64,000 bases of DNA from Tetracladium setigerum (taxonomy: Eukaryota; Ascomycota; Leotiomycetes; Helotiales). The stretch is from the NCBI GenBank assembly GCA_031472005.1, contig PZJY01000007.1, forward strand, positions 2,095,808 to 2,159,807, read 5' to 3'. A program made the translations under genes and the position numbers. Under the pieces are notes generated by a model. It worked only from the letters and a program-made list of their open reading frames with translations. It did no database searches and had not been told where the DNA came from. Shown in pieces: positions 54,301 to 64,000 of this stretch (its first letter is position 1; every line of letters starts with the position of its first letter).

Positions 54301-55177
54301 TCTCATACATTCGACGTCCTTTGGTTACATTTGGGTTGGCTGAGTTGTGTGGTCCACTGAGTGATGGCGTTCGCTGAGAAGTAACAGAAGTTGCTGCTGT
54401 CGAGCTCCGAGTGATGGATGTCGTTGTTGACGAAGTCTCTCGGTTTCGGTTATAACCAGTCAAAACCGGCGAAGCTGATCTTGAAGGCACCTGCTCCTCG
54501 TCTCGTTCACGCTGCTGCTCTCGTTCCTTTTCTCTCAGTTTCTGGAATGCCGACTGACTAACATCGTCGTCGTATAATGCTCGTCCGCTCATTCCACCGG
54601 CGCTCGGGCTATCTACGCCAGTATTTGATGTGGTGCTGCCACCTGCAATTTTATAGATCTTTTGACGTCCACCAAATAAGTTGTTTCCTTCAGTGGGCTT
54701 CTTTCGGCTCATGATGCTTCCCTGGTCATCATCCGTTCCGTAGCCATCGTGGTAAGAATCTGTCCTGCTAAATGCGAATGGAGGTCTCACTGAGCCATGG
54801 ATCGATGACACCTCGGCAATATCTGACAGTCCATGGGCTTGGAAGCCAAAATCGTTTAATCTCGATAGTCGCTTTGGGAATAAAACGCTGTCATCACTGG
54901 CCTTTCCAATCTTGGAGGTTGGATCATCCTGTTCCCTCAGCATAGAAAAACGCGCGGAGAGACCGCTCATTAACAAACTTGTTCGGAAGTCATCTGTGGA
55001 TGGCAAAGCGCCCTCTAAAACGAATTCCTTTTTAACTTCGGGCTCTGGGGCTTTTCTTCCAAAATTGAAAGTCTTTGAGGATTTGAGTGTTGGAACTGGT
55101 GGTGCGTCGGAATCAGTAGACGGGCGACCTGCCTCAGCGTCCTTGGTGGCCCTCTTTTTGGTCTTCCAGCGATTCAT
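51371..55177 (-). CDS. Conserved disordered fungal protein, 1268 aa
   Basis: Single uninterrupted exon. The N-terminal 180 residues are the most protein-like part: MNRWKTKKRATKDAE, PPVPTLKSSKTFNFGR, DDFRTSLLMSGLSARFSMLR, DDSVLFPKRLSRLNDFGFQ, and later NNLFGGRQKIYKIAGG. I recall blocks like these in proteins of unknown function across filamentous ascomycetes. The remainder is rich in Ser, Pro, Gln, Arg and Asn, with one charged helix (FQKLREKEREQQRERDEEQ), and is probably unstructured with many Ser/Thr-Pro sites. No enzyme motif or membrane segment is visible. A scaffold or signalling role at the cell cortex would be a guess. Confidence 0.85.
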   Translation of the reverse strand: MNRWKTKKRATKDAEAGRPSTDSDAPPVPTLKSSKTFNFGRKAPEPEVKKEFVLEGALPSTDDFRTSLLMSGLSARFSMLREQDDPTSKIGKASDDSVLFPKRLSRLNDFGFQAHGLSDIAEVSSIHGSVRPPFAFSRTDSYHDGYGTDDDQGSIMSRKKPTEGNNLFGGRQKIYKIAGGSTTSNTGVDSPSAGGMSGRALYDDDVSQSAFQKLREKEREQQRERDEEQVPSRSASPVLTGYNRNRETSSTTTSITRSSTAATSVTSQRTPSLSGPHNSANPNVTKGRRMYENGLDQQLHEQQHSAMSRIDTLTRQRTLGAQTPPPGLSSPVSATNDQWSRHPMAGKQSMPNLRATSPTTLITPLNTFDFGVKPITASDTKSFGASSPLSPPMSEHEDAPVLPLQPNDRGKATALGAFTKPAAAYDDNKYSQRQLQMASGRETPPLRKPSPPRAFPVRPQYTQQQPQMPRNRADSNATFASNRSRSNSSAQRQFLPQERISESSKIDHQASVPEESPVNSGTYLDSSSNDPISPVSDHEKPVQKRIQTPADIYKMHRPQIPKTTLERPPESQHPALRQQPFGQVPFIPVQVQGPNQYDAFEAKDSRTPTIPVLTQTDPSRLSIIAVEPPVDSPTLGPTTGLSNMRQHLRTDSNSSSVYSSTMPSAGLVSRFPDHHEPMPENEYTLKNNAWDSDWDRGYDADYGVKKLNVSPPRKTENGIPPLQARSANVDPVIQGDTRPSWEQEMEVHHARKGSSATEKEQQDFQNELAFRRRQVKENLKSFVETESRSTSPGPGTDSQRDFGAIKNPALSLLKSKTSRGSLVGKQVPAGQSKAMKMLGIGGPSNSGTSSPVKQPLGDDLWKQEEQEMLRGVPKTNISPPQNKAFRQARRDAQRDRERQQMAQRPSNQRPSVEGNDGQWNGETKPIQRIASNDRFPPNIRTDPRDPSRDRKPGPPPVAYNRNESSQDGGSRTASRSSRDRSSSDASIRSKSRNGRYKDDLARAMAEGTSSSNQGGYDELEVPPTRLMPRSPGTPNMYPHSPIPSPIPGTPARSRSNSNLPQVGYFESAQKYPMQMNVEIGNTPRPAPAFSVNPTPSLMQPSPVPSLANTPTSQGFQSKVPAPRKRSINKHEISEPKLISSTSRITTVNLPPGSSLQNGIEPHSAPPIPPVNPRRRQTRAMFGFGRKEELEALHALPAATQSTEEMSTFSADEGDKPRSRQKLRKSSSEGGALNAKARQAAFAAPSPALPTFPLGSGSPPRPPVDGGMF

Positions 55178-58100
55178 TGTGTATATTTAAATGTGCCTGT
55201 CTCCTGTAGATGCAGAGATCAGTCACCGACCCCAAATACAAAAGGCAGATGGACCAACCTTTTTAGTGAGCACGCCCACGAAGTAGTCTAAAATTCCTCC
55301 ACTTTGTATATGCTCGTAGGGCGTGACAATTGGTCAATCGTTTTGCAGATTGGCCATTCAATGCGGGTTAAGACGAGAAGATAGAGTCTTCTGTTCAGAG
55401 AATTGATATCAGCTCTCATAGAAAGAATGGCAGGGGGATGAACGCACCTGGCGACCACGAGAGGTAATCGTGGATATAGGGTACCAGGAGGATCCCGAGG
55501 AGGTTTCAAGAAACCGACGGAACAATTGAACCAAATTCGATTGCTGACAATAGCTGATGATCTAATTTTCGAATGGGATTGTTGGAAGTTGAGCTGTATC
55601 GTTCCGGAGTACACTATGCATCAACATGTATCTGGATCCTTTGTACTGCAATGGTTTGACGTTTGACCTGCAGACTTTCCCGCTTGAAATCTCAAGAGCT
55701 GAAATGAATGTTCTGCGCGTAGGCGTTCGATTATTCGAATGTTTGGATGAATCGCGTTCTCAAGGATGGAAGGAATGCAATGCAGTTGCACGGGGGTTTG
55801 CAGGAGCTGGAGCACACGGGGGCAGTTTGAGTGACGGGAAGTGGGCGTGGAATGCTGCGTTTGCTGCTATTACTTTCTTGCTGCTGGAATTGAAGGTGGA
55901 CGGAGGAACCTTTGCCTCGTTCGTGGAACCGGAAATGTATTTGGGTGTGGTGGTATTCGTTTGGGACGAGAAGGGGGGGAGATTGGAAAGGAGTGTTATC
56001 GCTGCCAGAGGTAGAAATTTGGGAGGTTGAAGCAGAAGCAGGACGTCGATCAAGAAGCGAAAGAGAAGGGGAAGAAGAACTCGGATCCGAGAGAGAAAGA
56101 GGAGAGAGATCTAGATGGGAATACAGTAATGGGATGGGGATGGGATGGGATGGGATGGCATCAAAGCAACAGGCACTGGCACAGGCACAGGCAATTCGAA
56201 CAACGGATTGCCGTTCTATGGGGCAGACATCTGGCACAGCGGCGGGCATTGGCTGGACGGGGGTCTTAGATTTGAAGTCAAAGAGGCTTGAGGGATGCAC
56301 CCCTGCCCGGCCGTCCCCTGAGATTTTCTCGCGTACCTGATTGTTGGAACGGGGGGTGGAAACTATAATAATAATCGGCTGATTAGGGCGGAGGCAAAAA
56401 AAAGAGACTTTACTTTGGTGAAAGTAGCAGTGGGAAAGGTACACACAGGTGTTTGTGGAGTTGTTTTTAGGGCTGTATTAGATTTGTTTATTTACTTTCC
56501 GCGGAACGATGGAGACTGGATGCACACCAATGTACTCTGTACATACAGTATGCCTGCCCTGCGATTAAATTTCAATGCCATTTTTACCATTGGCCGGGTA
56601 TTTCATTCCATGCGCAGAAGCAGCGCGCGTCGGCAGTACAGAGTACAGTAGTTTGGTCTGTCTTGCATCGGAGGGAAAAAAAAGGGGGAGGGAGATCAGG
56701 AGACAAGCGAGAGCCGAGAAAGTATTCAAATGCTTCAAACTTCCAAGTCATGAAATGATTTGCTTCTTCGCTCAATAACTGTTAATAATCATACAATCAT
56801 AGAGTACCAATCTCTCGTGACTGATGATTTGATTGTTATGTTTCACATACATCGTGGAACTGTGTACCTGTTCGTCCATCGCATGAATCTTCTACTCTCG
56901 CTTGTCGCTCTGTCCGGACTTTTCTGGTTGCACTGCATCCTGTACAAACCTACCGAGGGCAGTAGTTCCCCCTCTGATTTCACATTACTATCATTTGCTG
57001 TTATGGGCCGCTCTGCAGCTTTGTCTTCTCGATGGCCTGTTCCTCTTCTCCTGCAGCAGCAAGAAGAGAGCAAATGTGCCTTGGTATTCGGTGCCCTGAA
57101 AAGTTGCAGCATGGACAGGCGCTTCAAGATGTTTCTCACCACAACCAACCAGTACAGTACCAACTTCAAAACAAAAAGTAAACGCACCAGCCAGAGATCA
57201 TCAAAGACAAGCTGGTTTGACACTCGTTGCACTAGAAGCTGAGTTTGTCTCGCATCTTTCAACCACGAAGCTGTCTTCCCTTCTTTCTCGCTTGCCCCTT
57301 TCCCACCCCTTCTCTCTCTCGCGCTCCCTCTTTGACAAACGCACAATCATGTTCGAGTGGTGGTTCATCCACGAGGAACCTCCTTTTTGCTTTTGCTCTC
57401 CAAACAAGGCCAAGCTGGTTGTCAAAAATGTCAACGTCCAAACAAAGTCCAAGCACCCCCATCCCCAAGTTCCTACCTGCGTTTCAGAAGCAAGTTCAAC
57501 TGCAACACTGGACGACGCCATTGCTTCTTCTTCTTCTTCGAGTCCTGACTCTTGACCTCGCGTTGCATTCGCAGCATCCTCGCATTCGCAAGCAGCGTCA
57601 TAAACAAGTTCCCTCCGCTTTCCCCCTCCCAAAGAAGGAGTATTTGCCTCGGAAATACATAGGCCATGCACCCAATCACGGCCCATAGAACTGTGATGAA
57701 ATATCCTCATCCTGCAGACCCAATCAAGCACACAACACACGGGCGCCACATCTCATCACCAAAGGGAATGGTTCCGGCGCCATGCCGCGAGCCAGTTAAA
57801 ATGACTCTGTTCCTGAATTTCGGGCGGGCTTTGAAAGTCTGAAAATTGGGTTGCACGACAGGATGTGCGATTGGGATTTCATCAGCGCAGCTCGCAGGCT
57901 GTACTACTGACATCTCTGCGAACTACTCGAGGGAGGTTCATCAGAATCATGCAGAATCGAACAACCTGCAGATAGAACAGAAAACAGCACAGAGAAGCTC
58001 GATAGATCAAAGCACAGTTAGTATTGGCACTTTGCTTTTTGCACACGCAGCAGCGTTCGTCGTTCCACAACCCACCTCGATGAGAAGTCAAGCGAGATAA

Positions 58101-61100
58101 AGAGGCTTTTTTTTTCTGCCGAACCACACAACACACGCGGCTGTTTGAGGGTTGCAACACGGCCTGCTTTGCGCTGTCGATCAAAGCGTCGAGCCCTTCT
58201 CTCGGAGAACTTGGCCCTCGAGAGCCCTGACCAGACCAAAAAAGACATCGAATCGATCGGATGAACCTTCAACCCTCCTCAACCTTCAACATTTCCTCTG
58301 TCCATCATCCTAGGATCATCCACGTCATTTCATCGTTATTACTCGTCCTCTCCGTCTCTTCTCTATGACAGCGACAAAGCGAGGGAGCTCCCATCAAACA
58401 TTGAAATGACGACGGTAATGTCTTAAAAGACCTTATTCCAGCGTCCCCAAACTTTCGAAATTCTAAGACCCGTTGAGAATTGGTGAAATAAGACTTTCTC
58501 CTTCCCACAATAATCCTCACCTTTCTCACCTTTACTCAATCACCTTAATTCCCACAAACTCTCTCTGTTTTCTCGGCTTGTCAATCCTACATTTCTGGGC
58601 CCTAAACAATTCAACTACTGCAAACTACCAACACCTAATGCTATTAGTACTCTCCACCCACAAACTAACGGTTATGATATCGATAACACCTCCCAACTAT
58701 CACTCACTAGCAGGAAGCCTAAAGGGATTGCGTCGTCATTACTTCCTGTATATTAACCTCAATCTCAATGGTTTTTCTAGCTGCAGATGCTATATATTAC
58801 AATGACTGGATGACTGGATGACAATATTACACGCAGGCATAATAATTTGAAAGAACTGGACGACGACCCCACATACATCCTCTCGTCTCAACTTCCTTGA
58901 GACTGTGACAGCCGTTACAGAACTTTCCAGGCGTCAGTGTTGATGGGATTGGATTGATTCATGCAAAGCAAAGACCATTTCATTATTCAGTGAGAGAATC
59001 CCCCCCACAATCCACTGTGCCTGTCAAAAATTTTGTCAAACTCTGGAGCACTTCATGTTCCTTTGCGTGGCATGGATATCCTTCCTCTCTTTCTTTGACA
59101 TCACCAAGTTTTGAATCTCAACACACCTCCTACATCCTACAGTAAAAGTAAGTTGCAGTAAGATCACACGATCAATGCTTAACTCTCTTCTAAAGCTTTC
59201 CTCCATCTCAAAAATCCCAACCACTCTTCTCCTTCGGAAACTCTCCCAAAATCTCCAAACCCTTTTACGCAACCCTCACGCTCACCCTAACCAACAAGCC
59301 AAAAAAGATATTTATTTTAATTATTCCCCGGTGAAGATTTTCAATGATTTTCATCAGATCTTCCGCCGCCACAGACGTCATTTTCATCTAGATTAATTCT
59401 AACTGTCATCTGGCCGCTCGCTGACATCTTGTCATTATCTCACACACTCTTTTGTCCGCCCCTACCTACTACAGAACTCCGTGCATTACTCAATCCAATC
59501 TAAAACCAAATTCCATTCTCCACCTAGGTCGACATTGACATAACCCCACCCCATCAAAATCAATCAACTTGGAACAACCTTATTTTTTGAAGATGGATTG
59601 CTGACAGCGACGACAGATACTGCTGTGAATTTAGTACAGTAAGGCACTAAGTAAGGTCCTGAGTGCCAAACCCACACACTGCCAGGCCGGAAAACCTCCA
59701 CGCATGTGCTTGGAAGGGAGGAGAGGAGGAGAGATCCCGTCGGAGAAGGAAAACGGAGGTAGGGGTGGGTTCTAGGTACTGGGTTCTGGGAATCTGGGTT
59801 CTGGGGCCGGAAAGTGCTGGCTAGCTGGGACTGGGACTGGGAATCTTGACCTTTTTTGAACCTTGAGGAAGGGAGGCTTTCAATTTATGAGCTGAGAATG
59901 ATTACAGGAAGAGGAGGGAGGGGTACGATGAAAGGTAAGGTATAGTACGAATTTACGATTCGCGTTGTGCAGCAAGGAATGAATGAATGCGTCCTTATTA
60001 TAAAGTACAGTTCAAGAATTCAACATTTTGTTTTTGATCGCTTTCAACCATTTCTTTGTCTCGAATGAAAAAGCTTACCCAGCACTCACTACCAAAGTCA
60101 CTGTATAGAATAAGTAATCCCCCAATCAGGTAGGTGTCACAAGAACTTTTACTTTTTTCGGTATGGCGCACTTTCTTTCAACAATCAAAAAAATATTCCC
60201 AGGAAAATAAAAAGAAAAAAAGCCAAATTTATTAAATGGAGGGAGGATGCCCTCCTTGGGGCTCCTTTCCTATCGATTCATTATCAAAAGCCGGAGTCGG
60301 AGATTACACACCGTTACAAGGTCGAACCGGCCGGCAAACGACGTCAGCATGTACTTCTACTCCATATTATTGAGATTCGGAATCATAACAGATGTCTAGT
60401 GATGGGAAACAGAATGAAATGAATGATTCCGAGTGCGAAACGAAACTCTTCGGATTTGGATTTGTTTTGGCTTTGGAATGCGAGATGTGTATCTGTGCTT
60501 GCTGTGCGTACTACTGTACCTCGGGTACTATTACTACTGTACAGTACAGTACCGTTTGTCTAGAACGTTGGTCTGTTTGGAACTATGGAACTTTGGAACT
60601 TTTGGAGTGAGTCTGGGCCGAGAACCGTACCGTACCGTACTTGTAACCGTACCGTGCCGTTTGTTCGCTCATAACGCGGTTAGGGTGCAGAAGATCCAAG
60701 AAGATAACGGGGATTTTCAGATTTTCAGCAAGGAAATTGGATGGGATGGGATGGGTGGGGATTTGAATTGTGAGATTGTTGAAAACGTTGATATTTTGCT
60801 TTGTATTTGGTTGGAAAGTTGGAAATAATGGAGGCTTGAAAAGGTAACTATTCAAATCCTTGCCATTTTAGTCTGTATCAGGACTTGCTACCTTCCAGCA
60901 GTGATGATGGCTTCCTACCGCTATGCAGCAACACCCTTTCTTTCTTATCTTTTCTTTTCCCTTCTCCTGCGGAGTCTTTCTGCACCATTTGTATTCCGCA
61001 TACCACAGTCCTGCATACCCATTCTTACTTTCCATTCAATTCTCACCATTTCCCATTATCATCGAGGCTACCAAGTTTCCAAGTTCTAGACCCCTCCTTC

Positions 61101-64000
61101 CGCTTTTCAACCCTTCCATATAAAACCGTTTTACTAAGTATCAAGCTATTCTTATCAACTTTTACACTTTCGTGGCTGCTGCTCTCAACCTACCTATTCT
61201 AGCCTCGCCCTCGTGCGGAAACGCGGGGAAAGGCACAAGCATAAGCACACTGCACACTACCTACACAAGCAGACAAGTACTCTGAACCGTACATTAGTTG
61301 GTGTAAATTAAACTTCCCTCTTCCCCGACCAATCTGAATTCCCTGAATCCGCCACCATCAACAAACGGCTTGGAAGTTGGAACAGAACAAGGGCTTTCAC
61401 ATTTTTTCGGAAGATTAATTTTTTTTAATTTATTCGAGAGAAACGCTGGTTGGTGGGTTGAGCGAAGGTTGGGTGAAGGTTGGGTGAAAGAAACGCGAAA
61501 TTGACGCGTGGGTATTGGACTATGGGCGTGGAAGGTTTGGGTTGGTTAGGTAGATAGTTTGTTAGTTGAATAGTTTGCACTTTGTAGGAAGGGCATTTAA
61601 TTGCTTGATGGGGCAACTGTTGAGTGCGGGAGGAAGGAGGCCTACCGCGGTGCTGAGGTTGAGGTGAAAGGAAATTCTTTGCTCGCTTTTATATTTTCTC
61701 GGTTGTGAGTGAGTGGAGTAAGTCTTTAGTTTGGAATGATATGCTGAGAGAAGTGAGATGGTGTTGAACTTGAAGGTGATGGTTAGATTATTCGCGCTCT
61801 CTCATTTTCTTTTCTCGTTGTTGATATATAGGTAGTCTTTGATTGGGAAGAATCTTGAAAGAGTTAAGAGGTAATTGAAGACAGAATTCGACATGCACCC
61901 AAGACGAAGCCTTTCTTGCAGATACTTTTCAAGAGTCAAGATAGACGAAGCCGACGAGAACTAATGCAATAGAGAGTAGACTAAAGAAGAATTTCAGTGC
62001 AAATTGGCGAACTCCAATGCGGATTTAGTTTAGTGTGGTGTTAAACTCTCGGTTTTTGATTTGTCTGTTCCATTGTCGTATCTTTTTAATGTTCATTTAA
62101 TGGTTGTCGTCGAGCGTTGAGTACTATCGAATCAATTGTACCTCAATTTTTTCTGTGAAAGGAAGTGGCCAGGCCAAGATGGATTAATTACCCATTGTTG
62201 CATCACATACTTTTTTCCATAAAGAGACGTGGCTAGGTCAAGATGAATAAACTGTCCAGTGCTGCATAAAATTAATCTTTTTTTGAGACATGAACGAGTT
62301 GCAAACTTGAAACCACCAAATTCCGACTTCCTCTCACCCATGAATACAGATATTTTGACATCTCGAACATACTGCTTTTATATTCCTTAGAAAAGGGACT
62401 ATAGAGTGCGAGTGAAGTTTAAGTTCCTTTGATTTATAGGTTGATAACGGTTCAACATGTTGCTCCTTCAGTTATTCAGCTTTTGATGAAGAGAGAAAGA
62501 TTCGAAATTCTCTGCTCTGTATTGTACAGTTGCACCTTCTCTTGATTTGCACCTTCTCTTTGTATCTAACTTGCTTTTTTCTCAGGTCTATCGAAGAATT
62601 CAACGTACAAAACAGATTACTATGAAGGAGGCGATTTACGAGGACGCAGAAATCGGTTGGAAAAGCATGGGCTTGGCAGCTTGCTTATATCTCTCAATAT
62701 ACGAAGCGAAAGACGAAAGATCAGGAAGCCACAATACTGAGGACGACATCTGTTAGTGTTTTATTTTGGCTGCTTCGAGATAAACTTGTGCTCACAGTTT
62801 GGGTTAGCCTGAGAGTTATGGGAATGATGTGTCTGAGATGGAAGCAGCCCCACGACCAGTCAGTCAAATCACGCTGCAGAATAAAAAATCTCATCTTCAT
62901 GTATTACGTTTGGCCATAGTAGCACAGTGGAGATCTAGCAACGAGTGGACCAACATATGCAAAATCTCAGAAGCCACTGTACTGTATACTGTACAGATAA
63001 GCCTTGTGAAGTGCAATTAATTCAAGATTTTGATCTTTGGTATGTCCACTGTGCAGTCACACAGATCTCAATTTGTACGTCAAGCATTTGCAATCCGCAC
63101 TGTACACACCCAAATTTTCAACTTCAACATGGTCTTGTCAAGTCGTATGGTGAGATCTTTCGTACTCGTAGGCCACCCTGCCTGGGCCCCTCAACCACCC
63201 ACCTTGAAACCTGTCTCAAGAAAGGGACACCCTGCAATTCATACCCAAAACTATGCCTGTATTTTGTATTCTATATGTGTCGGAAGTTCTTGAACGGAGT
63301 GGGAGGGAAATTGGGGATTGTCGTGGAAGCGGATTGGGGTTCGGTAATTATCGAGCTGCTTGGAAGGACGTGAACGAGAGAAATTAGCCATATTTGATAT
63401 GAAGTTGGAACAAAGGGTTTCTGAATATTTTAAGGAAGGAGAAGTAGGCAGTCATCAAACCCTTGGGGCAGAGAACTCCCAAGAGTGTGAAACAGTAATG
63501 CGTATGACTTCGTGCTTGTCTGGGAGAGAGCGGGTATATTAGCACAAATGGTGCACTGCAGCCACAAGCCCGTAATTCCTCGTAGAATTCTCGAAGGAGG
63601 AATGTAAGGTCGAACCGCGCTTTTCGAGTTGTTATTTATCGAGAATTCGAGCTGGGAAATTTGTGTAGATCAGTGTCGTCTGGTTGTTTCTTCGTTTTTG
63701 ATCATCTGCCAACACTCAAAGATGAAGTTGAAGGCAGCCTAGTTTGGCACAATGTGTGCATTCGTTAGCCTGTTGCCTCTGTATCATGTAGAAAAAACAT
63801 ACAATAGCCTGCAGATTTGGGTCTTCGAGCGACTACTAATGAGAAGTGCCGGAGCCTGTGACTCGTTCATCGCAATGAAAGGAGACTAAGGAGTCAATGT
63901 CGCCGTGTAGGGCTTTTTTGTTCGATGAGATTCTACTTGCCGATTCACCGCCAGGCTTTGTTGATAGATCGTAGTTTATCTGGATTTTGAATTTCCATGT
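55178..64000. other. Gene-poor region of 8.8 kb to the right edge
   Basis: Only short frames occur, usually several overlapping on both strands, and none shows family-like content or consistent splice partners. The first kilobase is the 5' flank of the 1268-aa gene. Pyrimidine-rich plus-strand tracts (57.2-57.4, 58.3-58.6, 60.9-61.2 kb) and G/A-rich ones (59.7-59.9 kb) look like promoter or leader DNA. Clusters of GTACAGTAC-like words lie at 56.5-56.7, 60.5-60.7 and 62.97-63.0 kb. Simple repeats include GGGATG words at 56131-56158 and TTC repeats near 57525. No tRNA or rRNA was recognised. Confidence 0.4.
60508..60660. repeat. Cluster of GTAC-based inverted and direct words
   Basis: TACTGTAC and GTACAGTACAGTACCG at about 60530-60554 are followed by ACCGTACCGTACCGTAC and ACCGTACCGTGCCG at about 60624-60660. 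These form short palindromes and direct repeats in non-coding DNA. Confidence 0.5.

Noticed and set aside
55731..56444. Minus-strand frame of 237 codons upstream of the 1268-aa gene
   Set aside because: Overlapped by other long frames on the plus strand, Ser/Pro low complexity, no family-like block and no splice partner; better explained as leader and promoter DNA.

Overview
The window is nuclear DNA from a filamentous ascomycete (Pezizomycotina). The evidence is short introns of about 45-90 bp with GT..AG ends and CTAAC/CTGAC-type branch sites, tightly packed genes on both strands, a HET-domain gene, and fungal forms of UVE1, TOR and eL13. A leotiomycete-like fungus is my best guess, from the look of the genes only. 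I joined exons by hand from splice signals and reading phase; no alignment or transcript was available.

Left part (1-29.4 kb). In order: the 3' end of a retropepsin-like gene; an unrecognised two-exon gene; a likely broken small secreted Cys-rich gene; a GNAT acetyltransferase; the UV-damage endonuclease UVE1 (-); a sugar transporter (-); a 4HBT thioesterase (-) divergent from the TFIIH subunit gene TFB2 (+); a degraded minus-strand open frame; a DUF8035-type protein (+); a nuclear-looking protein with eleven LRRSP-type repeats (-) divergent from a mitochondrial oxidoreductase-like-domain protein (+); DPM3 (-); and a large conserved fungal protein of unknown function (-).

Middle part (29.4-35.8 kb) looks accessory. 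It has a strong-looking promoter without a visible coding sequence. Next comes a HET-domain gene whose exon 1 splices in frame into the 3' half of a bZIP factor, followed by an AT-rich relic and a GIY-YIG-like gene interrupted by a stop codon.

Right part (35.8-55.2 kb) is conserved: ribosomal protein eL13 (+), TOR kinase (-, 2415 aa in five exons) divergent from RTF2 (+), glucosidase II beta subunit (-) and a 1268-aa disordered conserved protein (-). From 55.2 kb to the right edge I see no convincing gene.

Functional themes: DNA repair and genome maintenance (UVE1, TFB2, RTF2), ER glycosylation and glycoprotein quality control (DPM3, glucosidase II beta), growth control and translation (TOR, eL13), sugar uptake, and nonself recognition (HET).

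The most striking general signal is a set of apparent one-base losses. In eight places between 5 and 32 kb, restoring one base would rejoin two family-like reading frames. None is seen across about 14.7 kb of coding sequence between 35.8 and 55.2 kb. The most interesting single locus is the HET-bZIP chimera.
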